Shown: positions 29,820 through 39,490 of the stretch, piece by piece | Numbering within the stretch: the stretch's first letter is position 1 | Layout of the letters: every line of letters starts with the position of its first letter | From: an uncultured Oscillospiraceae bacterium | Lineage (GTDB): Bacteria; Bacillota; Clostridia; Oscillospirales; Oscillospiraceae | Reading direction: 5' to 3' | DNA: 45,684 bases | NCBI GenBank assembly: GCA_910585265.1 | Contig: CAJUCA010000023.1 | Coordinates: 1-45,684, forward strand | Made by a program: the position numbers and the translations under genes | Notes under the pieces: model-generated | Told to the model about the DNA's origin: nothing | The model's input: the letters and a program-made list of their open reading frames with translations, nothing else | The model's database searches: none

Positions 29820-32600
29820 TTGAAAAACACAATCATCAAACGCATATTGTCCCTGGTTTTGGCGCTGGTCTGCGTCCTGGGTATCCTGCCCCTGTCCGCT
29901 TTCGCAGCCACAGGGGTGTCCAGCGCTCCGGACAGCATCACCCAGAGATCCTCGGACTATATGTACATCGGCGGCCGTCCTGTGCGATACCGTGCCGCCA
30001 GTGAGACCATCAACAACAACGGGCTGCCCTACGTCTTTGACGAACAGGTGACTGTTCCCGGCCTGGACGCCCCCATCAGGGCATTGTGTGCCTACCAAAA
30101 AGGCACCCTTGGCTCCGGGGCAAATGGGCAGAAGTGGAACTTCAAAACCGAGGTGACAGATCCCTCGCTGAAGACCCTGCTCACCTATGTGTACGCCCAC
30201 ACCTACGGCAACTTTACTGACGCCGGCAATGCCCGCGGCCTTGAAACCTGGGGCAGCTACTGGTCCGACATATGGTTCATGGTAGCACAGGCAATGAGCT
30301 GGTACTACGAGTACGGCATCATCATTGATGTCACTTCCAATCGGGAGGGCTTCATCGAGCAGGCCGCCGAGGAATTTGTGGCAGCCATGAAGCTGTACCA
30401 CCGCACCTACGGCCAGTCCTCCTGGATCAAAGACTGGGATGCCATCGACACCCACAGCATTATTGACAGCTCTGACGGTGGTAAAACCGGCTATTCCGCC
30501 TACGACTATATCAAAACCGGCGTGGATCTGGTGCTGGATCATAAAGAATACTACCATGAATACCACCTGTGGGAGTATGAGTGGGACAAGTCCCAGACCT
30601 GGATGCTACCCGGTCAGTCTGGTGTACCTATGCAGAGATTGCTTATCGCTGTGCCTGAGGAACGAGATAAAGACGATGACTCTATTCAGATGAAAGTCAG
30701 AAAACTGGAGTCGGGCACTAACAAACCCATGTCTGGGGTTACCTTCAAAGTGGAAAACGCTATTGATCCCTCGGCCTTTTCCGTTACACGCCAGACTGGT
30801 GCGGATGGAACCCTGACCCTGACTGAGGTGGACGGGCTCTCCGCCGGCCAGTACACCATCACGGAGGAGGCTGTGCCGGAGGGCTATGTGGCCCAGACTG
30901 TCTCGCAAACGGTCACTGTTCTGCCTAACAGTTCCGTGGCCAATACCTTCACCTTCTATAACGAGCCCAATAAAAAAGATGGGGACGGTTCCATCAGGAA
31001 GGTGGACTCGGACAACCCCACTGTGGGCATCCCCGGCGCGGTCATCCGCATCACCAGCGTTAAGCTGGATGACGGCGGCAGCTTCTTCGGCGAGTACATC
31101 ACCGGGGACGGCGGATACATCCCCCAGTCTGAACTGGACTTCTCTAAGCTCCCCACGGGCAGTTTCCTGGCCGAGGAGATCACCCCGCCGGAGGGTTTTA
31201 TCCTCAGTTCGGATGTTTCCAAGGTGAAGCAGCCCTTCGTCTGGGACGGAGAGCACGATGTGCGCATGGTCTTCGAGAACAGCGCAAAAGTGCGCGTCCA
31301 GCTGAAAAAGGTGGATGAAAGCGGCAGCCCCCTGGCTGGCGCCGTTTTTGTAATCCTGCGGGACGGGCAGATCATCGGCACTGAGGAAACCCAAGCGGAC
31401 GGAACCATCACCGTGTCCCATGTCAGCGAGGGCTATTGGGAATTTCGTGAAGTTCACGCACCGGAGGGCTTCGACTGTGACCGTTCCCCCGTTGGTGTCT
31501 ACGTCAACGCCGAGGATTTGCAGGGTGAGCAGACCATCGTGGTGACCAAAGTCAACCATCACAAGCGATCCCTCACCATCACCAAGCGGGATGCGGAGAG
31601 CGGCGACCCCATCCCCAACACCTCTTTCCACATACGGGGCATCAACCTGGGCTATGAGAACGATGTGGTGACGGGTGCGGATGGCAAAGCGGTGCTGGAG
31701 GCCATGCCCAGTGGCTGCTTTGAAATTGAGGAAACCTCAGTTCCTTCCCCCTGGATCCTGGACACCAACAACCGCAAGACCGTCTGGATCGATGCCTCCA
31801 AGGATCAGGACGTGACAGCGGATTTTGTCAACAGCACCCGCCCCGGCATCCGGCTGTTGAAACTGGACGGGCAGACCGGGAAGCCCATCGCCGGGGCCAC
31901 CTTCCTGATCGAGGAGGTCAACGGCGGCTTCTCGGATCGCCGCCAGACTGACCAGGACGGCCTGATCGTGCTGGAGGGCAAGGACGGCGTCCGGCCTGGC
32001 GCTTATAAAATTTCTGAGGTGGCGGCGGCCCCGAATTACGTGCTGGATGATACCGTCCACGTGGTTCAGCTGGAGGAGAACCGCACGACCACCATTGAGC
32101 TCACCAACCTGATCAAGCCAACCCTCAAAATTTTGAAGGTGGATTCCATTACGAAGAACCCTGTGGCAAACGCCAAGTTCCAGATCTGGCGGGCCAGCGG
32201 GGACACCAAGACCGGCGAGTACAACGATCTGGGCACCTTCTATTCCAATGAGGCGGGGGAGATCGTGCTCGAGCACACCGAGCCCGGCTGGTTCAAAATT
32301 TCCGAACTGGAGGCCCCCTCGGGATACTCCATCAAACAGGCGGATTATGAGTTCTATCTGGGCGCAGGCGAAACCAAGACCGTCCAGGTGGAGAACATCC
32401 CCCTCTCGGCCCTCGTGGTCTATAAATATGACCGGGTCACTGGGGAGCCTGTTGAGGGCGCCATTTTTCAGATCAAGTACCTGTCCGGAACCTCCGGCAC
32501 GGGCGGCACCGTCATCGGCACCTACCGCACCCTGAAAAATGGTTCCTTCACCGTCACCGGCCTCCAGGCTGGCGCCTATGTCGTGGAGGTGCGCCCGTAA
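29820..32600 (+). CDS. Giant Cna_B adhesin, exon 1 (thioester domain and seven Cna_B repeats)
   Basis: The frame opens at TTG 29820 (AGGAGG 7 nt upstream), since the earlier ATG would lie in the ribosome site. A signal peptide (RILSLVLALVCVLGILPLSA) is followed by a probable thioester domain: Cys in IRALCAYQKGT and Gln in FMVAQAMSWYY fit the Cys-Gln cross-link of adhesin tips. Then come seven Cna_B/SpaA repeats, each starting like TLKILKVDSITKNPVANAKF. The coding exon ends at 32588; the intron starts GTGCG at 32589. Without splicing, translation adds only VRP and stops at 32600, giving a protein with no sorting signal. After splicing the reading frame continues at 35122 with GAA (AYVVE|ELASDSGH), for 1,918 residues in total. 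Confidence 0.85.
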   Translation: MKNTIIKRILSLVLALVCVLGILPLSAFAATGVSSAPDSITQRSSDYMYIGGRPVRYRAASETINNNGLPYVFDEQVTVPGLDAPIRALCAYQKGTLGSGANGQKWNFKTEVTDPSLKTLLTYVYAHTYGNFTDAGNARGLETWGSYWSDIWFMVAQAMSWYYEYGIIIDVTSNREGFIEQAAEEFVAAMKLYHRTYGQSSWIKDWDAIDTHSIIDSSDGGKTGYSAYDYIKTGVDLVLDHKEYYHEYHLWEYEWDKSQTWMLPGQSGVPMQRLLIAVPEERDKDDDSIQMKVRKLESGTNKPMSGVTFKVENAIDPSAFSVTRQTGADGTLTLTEVDGLSAGQYTITEEAVPEGYVAQTVSQTVTVLPNSSVANTFTFYNEPNKKDGDGSIRKVDSDNPTVGIPGAVIRITSVKLDDGGSFFGEYITGDGGYIPQSELDFSKLPTGSFLAEEITPPEGFILSSDVSKVKQPFVWDGEHDVRMVFENSAKVRVQLKKVDESGSPLAGAVFVILRDGQIIGTEETQADGTITVSHVSEGYWEFREVHAPEGFDCDRSPVGVYVNAEDLQGEQTIVVTKVNHHKRSLTITKRDAESGDPIPNTSFHIRGINLGYENDVVTGADGKAVLEAMPSGCFEIEETSVPSPWILDTNNRKTVWIDASKDQDVTADFVNSTRPGIRLLKLDGQTGKPIAGATFLIEEVNGGFSDRRQTDQDGLIVLEGKDGVRPGAYKISEVAAAPNYVLDDTVHVVQLEENRTTTIELTNLIKPTLKILKVDSITKNPVANAKFQIWRASGDTKTGEYNDLGTFYSNEAGEIVLEHTEPGWFKISELEAPSGYSIKQADYEFYLGAGETKTVQVENIPLSALVVYKYDRVTGEPVEGAIFQIKYLSGTSGTGGTVIGTYRTLKNGSFTVTGLQAGAYVVEVRP

Positions 32601-33196
32601 GAGCGGCTCATTTGCCGCTCGTGGGCGATAGAAATGCCGCTGTGAGCAAGCGGCGAGTAAAAGCATATCGCGGTTCTGTACCGCAACTCGTTGTCCCCCG
32701 ACTTATCCGAAACGGGAAACCTGACGGGGAGTGTAGCATGTCGGAGTATGCGGGGCGTTTGAGCTTTCCGAGCGTCAGCGCAGAGGGACAAAAATCTGTA
32801 TATAAGGATGAAAACTGCATTGACTGAATGCCAGCCGGAGGTCGGGCCTAACGTAGTTCCCCGCGTATGAAAGCTAAACCCGCGGGTGCCTTGGCAATGA
32901 TGGCTCTTCGACACATCATTGCGATATGCTCAAGGCAGACCAGCCACGGGACAGTGGTAAAACGGCGAACGGCGCATCCGAGAATACAGAACGCTCATTT
33001 CTATCGTGCTAAACGGGGATTGCCTAAAGCGGAATGCCGCCCATTCGCGGCTATGAGCACCATGAGAAACGCGGCTCTGAATATCCGCCATGGTAACAGA
33101 GCTCCCGTAGTAGTCAGAGGACGGGAAAGCCGTCCACAGGGCGAAGGGGAGCAGTTTGTCTGTCAGCACAAAAAGAAGAAAGGTGTGTGAGACATC

Positions 33197-35002
33197 ATGA
33201 GAAATCCGATTGCTGTGCTGAAAAGTCTGGAAGAAAAAGCAATCCAAAAGGGATATGTGTTTGAGCGGCTTTACCGCAATCTCTACAATCCCGAATTCTA
33301 TCTGCTGGCCTACCAGAATATTGCCAAATCCCAGGGCAGTATGACGGAGGGCACAGATGGAATGACCCTCGATGACATGACGATGGGGCGCATTGACCGC
33401 ATCATCGCCAGTCTCAAAGACCATTCGTACCAGCCCAACCCGGCAAGGCGTGAGTACATTCCCAAGAAAAGCAACCCAAGCAAAACACGCCCGCTGGGTA
33501 TTCCATCCACAGATGATAAGCTGGTGCAGGAAGTTGTCCGTATGCTTCTGGAAGCGATTTACGAACCCACATTCTCGACCTATTCCCATGGCTTCCGCCC
33601 CAAGCGCTCCTGCCATACCGCGCTGTCCGAAATCAAAACCACCTTCTCGGGTGTCCAATGGGTGATTGAAGGTGACATCAAGGCTTGCTTCGACAGCTTT
33701 GACCGCCATGTTCTCATTGGTATTCTGCGCCGACGCATCAAAGACGAGCACTTTATTACTCTTATGTGGAAGATGCTGAAGGCTGGGTACATGGAACAGT
33801 GGACGTATCACCGCACCTATTCCGGCACCCCGCAGGGTTCGGGCGTCAGCCCCATTCTCGCCAATATCTACCTGAGCGAATTAGACCGCTACCTGGAAAA
33901 ATACCAGGAGCAGTTCAGGGTGGGAACACAGAAACGGAAGGCGAGCAAAAAGTACGGGTACGCGCGCCGGCAATATGTGGTGCAAAAGGCGCTGTTGGGC
34001 CAGTCCCACACAAAGGATGCAGTCCGGGCCTTCAAACAGGCCCAGAAAAACCTGCTCGGTACCCTATACTATCCCCAGGCTGACCGGGATTACAAAAGCC
34101 TGCATTTTAACCGCTACGCGGACGATTTTGTGGTGGGCATCATTGGCTCCCGCAAGGACGCGGAGCGGGTCAAGGCGGATATCCGGGACTTTTTGGCAAA
34201 CACCCTAAAGCTCACCTTGTCCGAAGAAAAGACCAAAATCACCCATTCCAGCGAGCTGATTGATTATCTGGGCTACCAGTTTACAGTACGCAGGAGCAGG
34301 GACGCAAAACGGGATGAGAGCGGGGTGCTCCGCAGGATGTGGTACGGGAAAGTGGCACTGTATGTGCCCCACGACAAATGGGTTCAGAAGCTGAAAGAAT
34401 ATCAGGCATTCAAAATTGTTGCGGGCAACGATGGCAAGGAGCGGTGGAAACCGCTTCATCGGGGGAATCTCATGCACAAAGACGCAATCGCAATCATCAG
34501 CCAGTTCAACGCGGAAATCCGGGGTCTGTACAATTTCTACTGTATGGCAGAAAACGTATCGGTGCTCAATAATTTCGCGTTCATCATGAAGGGAAGCTTC
34601 CTCAAAACGCTGGCCGCTAAGGGCAACACCACCTGCAATAAAATTCGCAAGAAATATGAGCAGGATGGGGTAATTTCTATTCCCTATGTGACCAAAAACG
34701 GCCCTAAGCGTTGCGAGTTTTATCATGATGGCTTCACCAAAAAATCTACCCTGCCTTCCTTATCCGCTGACACTCTCCCGCAGTACGTGAAATACGCCAA
34801 GCCGAACAGCCTGGCAAGACGGCTGAAAGCTGGCGTCTGCGAGCTGTGCGGAGCAGAAACCAAGGAAATCCATATGCACCACGTACGGCGGTTGAAGGAT
34901 TTGAAGGGCAAAGATGAAATGGAGCTGAAAATGATGCAAATGCGGCGCAAATCCATTGCATTGTGTCCAGAGTGCTACGCAAAGACCAAATATGCTGAAT
35001 AA
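33197..35002 (+). CDS. ltrA: Group II intron-encoded protein: reverse transcriptase/maturase with HNH endonuclease
   Basis: A 601-residue protein, intact. The reverse transcriptase core has REYIPKKSNPSKTRPLGIPS, EGDIKACFDSFD, YSGTPQGSGVSPILANIYLS and the catalytic YADD in HFNRYADDFVVG. The maturase (X) domain follows (DAIAIISQFNAEIRGLYNFY). The C-terminus holds an HNH zinc-type endonuclease: GVCELCGAETKEIHMHHVRR and IALCPECYAKTK. It splices the intron RNA and copies it into new DNA sites (retrohoming). Every catalytic motif I can see is present, so the intron may be active. Confidence 0.95.
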   Translation: MRNPIAVLKSLEEKAIQKGYVFERLYRNLYNPEFYLLAYQNIAKSQGSMTEGTDGMTLDDMTMGRIDRIIASLKDHSYQPNPARREYIPKKSNPSKTRPLGIPSTDDKLVQEVVRMLLEAIYEPTFSTYSHGFRPKRSCHTALSEIKTTFSGVQWVIEGDIKACFDSFDRHVLIGILRRRIKDEHFITLMWKMLKAGYMEQWTYHRTYSGTPQGSGVSPILANIYLSELDRYLEKYQEQFRVGTQKRKASKKYGYARRQYVVQKALLGQSHTKDAVRAFKQAQKNLLGTLYYPQADRDYKSLHFNRYADDFVVGIIGSRKDAERVKADIRDFLANTLKLTLSEEKTKITHSSELIDYLGYQFTVRRSRDAKRDESGVLRRMWYGKVALYVPHDKWVQKLKEYQAFKIVAGNDGKERWKPLHRGNLMHKDAIAIISQFNAEIRGLYNFYCMAENVSVLNNFAFIMKGSFLKTLAAKGNTTCNKIRKKYEQDGVISIPYVTKNGPKRCEFYHDGFTKKSTLPSLSADTLPQYVKYAKPNSLARRLKAGVCELCGAETKEIHMHHVRRLKDLKGKDEMELKMMQMRRKSIALCPECYAKTKYAE

Positions 35003-35025
35003 TTCCAGACTTATAGACAAATGGA

Positions 35026-35059
35026 GAGCCGGATACATCGAGAGGTGTACGTCCGGTTC
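35026..35059 (+). ncRNA. Group II intron domain V
   Basis: A 34-nt hairpin, 5' arm GAGCCGGATACAT and 3' arm GTGTACGTCCGGTTC with a GAGA-type loop, matches the conserved catalytic domain V. Domain VI and the intron end lie in the next 62 nt. Confidence 0.85.
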
Positions 35060-35121
35060 GGGAGGGGGTATCGCCGAGACCGCTTGCGAAAGCAAGTATG
35101 GCGCGGCGGTGCCTACCTTAT

Positions 35122-38109
35122 GAACTGGCCAGTGACAGCGGCCACATCGTGGACGCCGCACCTCAGACCGCCTATATCTCCGGCAAGCAGCAGGACGTGG
35201 TGCAGCTCTATTTCGGCAACAGCCCCAAGTCCTCCCTCCTGATCTCGAAGGTGGACGCGAACGATGGGAGCCCGCTCAGTGACGTAGAGTTTTTGGTCAC
35301 CACCTCGGACGGCACCCTGCTGGGCAACGCCAACGGCAAGTATGTGACGGACAGCACGGGCACCATCCTGATCGAGAACCTCGACCCCAATCTGACGCTG
35401 GTGGTAAAGGAAACCCGCGCTAAGACAGGCTACATTTTGGATGATGTGCCCCAGACCATCAAAACGAAGCCTGGGGAGACGGTCAAGCTGGAATTCAGAA
35501 ACAAAAAGCAGGGGAACCTCGTGATCCACAAACTGTCCAGCGCCGACAAGTCCCCCATTGAGGGCGCCCAGTTTAAATTGACCTATGCGGACGGGAAAGT
35601 GGTGGACGCCGCCAGCGGGCAGCTCTCCTCCAACGGCCTGTATTGGTCTAATGCGGAGGGACAGATCATCATCTCCGGGATCACTGGCACTGTCATCTGC
35701 ACGGAGGTGGCCAGTGCGCCTGGCTACGCCATCGACCCCAACACACGCACCCAGACCATCGTGGTCAACCCCGGCGACGATACGCAGCACCTGTATTTTT
35801 ACAACGACCCCCTGTGCAATTTGACCATCTCAAAGGTGGATTCGGTCACTGGGAAGCCGATCCCCAACACCACCTTCACCGTGAAGTACGCCAATGGAGA
35901 ACTGATCGGACGCTATACCACCGGGAAGGATGGGACGGTCACAGTCAGCGGCCTCCTGCCCGGTTCCACCGTGGTGGTGACTGAATATAAGGTGCCCGAC
36001 ACCCATGTGCTCAACACCACACCGCAGACCATCACGCTGAAAAGCGGCTCCAATACCGTGACCAGTGGTGTGGTCAGCGGCGGCAACACCGGGGGCACTG
36101 GCGGCGGCAACGACCTGGATTTTGAGAACGATCCCAAGATGACCCTCACCATCCGCAAGTACATCAAAGGAACCAACCGTGAGCCGTTGGCCGGGGTGTG
36201 CTTCAAGGTGACCGAGGGCTCCGGCACCCCTGTCGGCCCCGGCGACGGCACCTACTACACCAATTCCGCAGGTGAGATCGTGATCGAGGGCCTGGAGCCC
36301 GGTATCACCGTGACCGCGCGTGAAATTTCCACAGTTGAGGGCTTCGTGCTGGATGGCGAGCCCAAAACGGTAAAAATCCAGGCAGGGAAACAGGCTCCTG
36401 AGCTGATTTTCTGGAACGAGAGAGCCGGCGGCATCGTCATCAAAAAACTGGATTCCGTGACGAAAAAGCCGCTGAGCGGGGTGCAGTTCCAGTTGACCTA
36501 CGCCGACGGCTCCTACGTGGACGCAGACAACGGCCACCTGTCCAGCAAGGGGCTGTATACCACCGATCAGAACGGCGAGATCCGCCTGACCGGCATCGTA
36601 GGCACCATCGTCATTTCCGAAACTAAGCCGTTGGACGGCTATGTGGTCGATCCGGCCACGCAAAATCAGACGGTGCAGGTGAACGCTTCCGACACCCAGT
36701 ATATCACGGTTTATAACACGCCCATCGGCGGCGCCGAGATCATCAAGGTGGACGCGGCGGACAAGACCAAGCGGTTGGGCGGCGTCACCTTTGAAATCAG
36801 GAAGATGGACGGCGGGCTGGTGCAGACCGTCACCACCGGAAGCGACGGCCGGATCCACATCAAGCTGGATGCCGGGGACTACTATGCCTTGGAAACCGAG
36901 GCCAAGGAAGGGTACAAGCTGGATGCTACGCCCCACTATTTCACGGTGGAGGACGGCAAAACCGCCAGCGTGACCATTACCAACGAGGCCTTCTCGGGCA
37001 TCATCCTCCACAAGATCGATTCTGTCACCAAAGAGGGGATTTATGGGGTAAAGTTCCTGGTTTACGATGCTGGCAAGAACCCCATTGGCGAGTACACCAC
37101 TGACGACCAGGGGTACATCTACATCGACGACCTCACGGTGCAGGGCAAGGGCCGGCTGTATATCCGCGAGCTTGAGGCCGCCCCTGGCTACGAGCTGGAC
37201 AAGGAGTACAAGACCGTTTATGTGCAGCCCGGAAAATGTATCGAAATCGAATGGGAGAACACCCCCATCACTGGCCAGTTCCAGATCCGCAAGTATGCCG
37301 CCGAGTACAACGAGGTCACCGGAACCCCGGCGGGTGCTCCCCTGAAGGGCGCGGTGTACGAAATCAGCGAGGCCCGGTCGGGGAAAGTGGTGGACTACAT
37401 CACCACCGACGCACGGGGTGTTGCCGCGAGCAAGCCGTTGCCTTTGGGCCGCTATCTCATCAAAGAGGTGACCGCCCCGGCCTATTGGCAGCTCAGCGGC
37501 ACCACCTTCGATGAGACGCTGGAGTATTCCGGCCAGATCATCAAGCTGTCCGACTACGACAAGCCCTCCAACCTGGGGGTGACCATCACCAAGCGGGGCA
37601 ATGCCCAGGTGCTGGCGGGCAGCCAGATGCGGTACGACATCACGGTGGCCAACACCAGCAATGTGGCGCTTTCGGAATTTTACTGGCATGATCGGATTCC
37701 CACCGACGCTGTGCGCGGCACGGTGCTGACCACCGGCACCTACAGCGCCCGGCTTAACTACCGGGTGTTGTACAAGACCAACTACCGCTCCGGCTACCAG
37801 GTGCTGGCGTCCAACCTGCTCACCAGCAGCAACTATTCGTTCTCCTTGAACGCCATTCCCATGCAGGCGGGGGAGTACGTCACCGATGTCTACTTCGACT
37901 TCGGCAAGGTGCCTGTGGGCTTCCAGTCCACCACCAGCCCCACCCTGACGGTTCAGGTGCTGGGTACGGTGGCCAACGGCTATCAGATCGTCAACCGGGC
38001 CGATGTAGGCGGCAAATACCAGGGTACCTGGCAGACCGCCCAGGCTACCTGGCTCACCATCGTGCGCAGACTGGGCCCCGTGCCCACCCTGCCCCAGACG
38101 GGCTACTAA
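35122..38109 (+). CDS. Giant Cna_B adhesin, exon 2 (eight Cna_B repeats, LPQTG end)
   Basis: It continues exon 1 from GAA 35122 as ELASDSGHIVDAAPQTAY, completing the interrupted repeat. Eight further Cna_B/SpaA modules follow (NLVIHKLSSADKSPIEGAQF, NLTISKVDSVTGKPIPNTTF, GIVIKKLDSVTKKPLSGVQF and others), many with the Lys and Glu positions of self-made isopeptide bonds. A last beta domain (GVTITKRGNAQVLAGSQMRY, then DITVANTSNVALSEFYW) resembles DUF11/isopeptide backbone domains. The protein ends PTLPQTGY-stop: a sortase motif but without the usual hydrophobic segment and positive tail. It probably forms a long stalk at the donor surface for mating contact; this is inference. No start codon belongs to this exon; it is made only from spliced RNA or as read-through. 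Confidence 0.85.
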   Translation, partial: ELASDSGHIVDAAPQTAYISGKQQDVVQLYFGNSPKSSLLISKVDANDGSPLSDVEFLVTTSDGTLLGNANGKYVTDSTGTILIENLDPNLTLVVKETRAKTGYILDDVPQTIKTKPGETVKLEFRNKKQGNLVIHKLSSADKSPIEGAQFKLTYADGKVVDAASGQLSSNGLYWSNAEGQIIISGITGTVICTEVASAPGYAIDPNTRTQTIVVNPGDDTQHLYFYNDPLCNLTISKVDSVTGKPIPNTTFTVKYANGELIGRYTTGKDGTVTVSGLLPGSTVVVTEYKVPDTHVLNTTPQTITLKSGSNTVTSGVVSGGNTGGTGGGNDLDFENDPKMTLTIRKYIKGTNREPLAGVCFKVTEGSGTPVGPGDGTYYTNSAGEIVIEGLEPGITVTAREISTVEGFVLDGEPKTVKIQAGKQAPELIFWNERAGGIVIKKLDSVTKKPLSGVQFQLTYADGSYVDADNGHLSSKGLYTTDQNGEIRLTGIVGTIVISETKPLDGYVVDPATQNQTVQVNASDTQYITVYNTPIGGAEIIKVDAADKTKRLGGVTFEIRKMDGGLVQTVTTGSDGRIHIKLDAGDYYALETEAKEGYKLDATPHYFTVEDGKTASVTITNEAFSGIILHKIDSVTKEGIYGVKFLVYDAGKNPIGEYTTDDQGYIYIDDLTVQGKGRLYIRELEAAPGYELDKEYKTVYVQPGKCIEIEWENTPITGQFQIRKYAAEYNEVTGTPAGAPLKGAVYEISEARSGKVVDYITTDARGVAASKPLPLGRYLIKEVTAPAYWQLSGTTFDETLEYSGQIIKLSDYDKPSNLGVTITKRGNAQVLAGSQMRYDITVANTSNVALSEFYWHDRIPTDAVRGTVLTTGTYSARLNYRVLYKTNYRSGYQVLASNLLTSSNYSFSLNAIPMQAGEYVTDVYFDFGKVPVGFQSTTSPTLTVQVLGTVANGYQIVNRADVGGKYQGTWQTAQATWLTIVRRLGPVPTLPQTGY

Positions 38110-38115
38110 AACAAC

Positions 38116-38150
38116 AGCGGGGCGGCTCTTTTTGAGGGCCGTCCCGCCTG
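38116..38150. terminator. Bidirectional terminator between adhesin and monooxygenase genes
   Basis: AGCGGGGCGGCTC and GAGGGCCGTCCCGCCT form a long stem with a small bulge around TTTTT. It ends the adhesin transcript and, on the other strand with its T-rich tail, the gene at 38152-38484. Confidence 0.65.
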
Positions 38151-38151
38151 C

Positions 38152-38484
38152 TTAATGCCTGATGAATTGTGTATCTGTGGAAGGAATGCCATCTTCATCC
38201 GTAATATACCGCTCCACCCGCATATGCAGATCATATTTTTCCCGGAGCTGGGCGATCATCGCCATCATCGGGGACGCATGGTGCGCGTCAATGGCTGCCT
38301 GGTCTCTCCAAGCGTCGATCAGCAAAACCGTTTCGGGATCGTCCATGGGGAAGAAATAGCGGTACTGTTCATTCCCGCTTTCCTGACGGATCAAATCAGC
38401 CGTCCCGCTGGCTTCCATTTCCTCCGCAAATCTGCGGGCGTTCCCATTTTTCCCTGTGTAGTACAGGTTTACCACAATGCTCAT
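38152..38484 (-). CDS. Antibiotic biosynthesis monooxygenase (ABM) family protein
   Basis: A 110-residue protein with the dimeric ferredoxin-like ABM fold: MSIVVNLYYTGKNGNARRFA, then ANSEQYRYFFP-like strand (GNEQYRYFFPMDDPETVLLI), the DAWRDQAAIDAHHASPMM segment and a final LREKYDLHMRVERY. Members include quinol and heme monooxygenases; the substrate cannot be read from sequence. GGAGGAG lies 7 nt before the ATG. It is the first of a set of minus-strand cargo genes between the adhesin and the transfer genes. Confidence 0.8.
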   Translation of the reverse strand: MSIVVNLYYTGKNGNARRFAEEMEASGTADLIRQESGNEQYRYFFPMDDPETVLLIDAWRDQAAIDAHHASPMMAMIAQLREKYDLHMRVERYITDEDGIPSTDTQFIRH

Positions 38485-38569
38485 GTGGGCACTCCTCCAT
38501 TTGCTCTCCGCTGCGGCGGGGACGCTGTGCGGTTACTCACGATTTATATGGGGTTCCAAAGAGGACGCC

Positions 38570-38914
38570 TCACTTCCAGATCTTGACCGCTTTCCCGTCC
38601 TCGGCCATACATTGCTCCCGCAGCTTCTCCAGCTCGGCGGTGTGATCGTCCCCGGGATTTTCGTAGTCCAGGGTCTTGAGTACCGACCATTCAAAGCCCT
38701 CCTCGCCGTACTGCTCCCACAGTGCTGCCAGCCGTTTATTGGGATGGCTGCCCATGGAGAGCTTGGCCCGGTTGCTGTTGAAGTCGGCTTTGGTATCCTT
38801 TGACGCCCCTAAAAACGCTTCGCCGGTGGCCTTGCACCGGATCAAGATGACTCCCATCTCCGGGCGACGGAGCTTCCATTGCTCAACCATCGCTTTTCGC
38901 TGCGACTTATCCAT
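38570..38914 (-). CDS. GIY-YIG-like nuclease family protein
   Basis: A 114-residue protein (MDKSQRKAMVEQWKLRRPEM, then GVILIRCKATGEAFLGASKD and LAALWEQYGEEGFEWSVLKT). The pattern fits the small GIY-YIG-related proteins found across Firmicutes, although the classical GIY...YIG tyrosines are not obvious. It starts at 38914 with GGAGG 8 nt upstream and overlaps the end of the gene before it by 8 nt. Nuclease activity is uncertain. Confidence 0.7.
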   Translation of the reverse strand: MDKSQRKAMVEQWKLRRPEMGVILIRCKATGEAFLGASKDTKADFNSNRAKLSMGSHPNKRLAALWEQYGEEGFEWSVLKTLDYENPGDDHTAELEKLREQCMAEDGKAVKIWK

Positions 38915-39434
38915 TTTCTGCGCCTCCTTCCATCTTCGGCCGTTGGATGATGAAATTAAACAGCTTTGTCCTGAAGGCATCGTCCCCATTCAAAGAGGCA
39001 AATATGCGGTTCACTTGCTCCCTCGGCGCTTCGTCCGGCTTGGCAGGCAGGTGTATCGGCATGAGGAAACTGCTTGTCATTCCACCCTCCTGCCGTACCC
39101 AGACATTCCCGGCCAAGTCGCTTTTGTTGGCGGGGTTTTCGCCATACTCCACCACAATATCCACGATCATGCTGCTGTCGATTTGCAGGGCCGTGGCGGG
39201 GAGGCGAAAGGAAAAAGAGCTGAACATGGAGAGTTCGGCGTCCTCTATGTTGGGGATGCGGGGCTTCTCCGAGTGCTCGCTCCGGCTCAACTCCGCCATG
39301 CGCTCAGAAAATTCTTTCTGCTCCGTCTCATTGGCTGGCCGGACTTCGTACTTCCCGCAGTCGGGGCACTGCTCTGTTTCCTCGCTCCGGCTGAAGATAA
39401 AGCCACAGTTGTCACAAGTAAATATCATTTTCAA
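38907..39434 (-). CDS. Zinc-ribbon protein of unknown function
   Basis: A 175-residue protein. Residues 3-30 hold two CxxC pairs (FTCDNCGFIFSR, TEQCPDCGKYEV), a rubredoxin-like zinc ribbon. The rest has no recognised fold; SSFLMPIHLPAKPDEAPREQ is conserved-looking. The TTG at 39434 lies 6 nt from GGAG; the ATG at 39428 is an alternative. It overlaps and probably leads the operon with the GIY-YIG-like gene. Confidence 0.65.
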   Translation of the reverse strand: MKMIFTCDNCGFIFSRSEETEQCPDCGKYEVRPANETEQKEFSERMAELSRSEHSEKPRIPNIEDAELSMFSSFSFRLPATALQIDSSMIVDIVVEYGENPANKSDLAGNVWVRQEGGMTSSFLMPIHLPAKPDEAPREQVNRIFASLNGDDAFRTKLFNFIIQRPKMEGGAENG

Positions 39435-39490
39435 TCACCGCTCCCCATTATAGCAGGAGCGGTCTGCATTTACAATAGGAGGCGATTCCT

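Larger units (their letters stand above)
32589..35121 (+). mobile_element. Group II intron (2,533 bp) inserted in the adhesin gene
   Basis: The 5' end GTGCGCCCGTAAG is the bacterial group II type. The intron carries an intact reverse transcriptase/maturase gene (33197-35002). A domain V hairpin is present (35026-35059, GAGCCGG...CCGGTTC). The 3' end is CCTACCTTAT at 35121. Taking 32588/35122 as the exon junction restores an uninterrupted Cna_B protein exactly between two codons (phase 0). The insertion interrupts the seventh Cna_B repeat. The 600-nt region before the ORF must hold domains I-III; exact EBS/IBS pairings were not worked out. Confidence 0.92.

Noticed and set aside
35098..35121. 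In-frame codons before exon 2 as a start of a separate gene
   Set aside because: They belong to the intron's domain VI and 3' end; no ribosome site serves a start there, and the exon joins perfectly to exon 1.
35830..37689. 619-codon minus frame over the adhesin
   Set aside because: Mirror of the repeated Cna_B codons; no ribosome site or domain.
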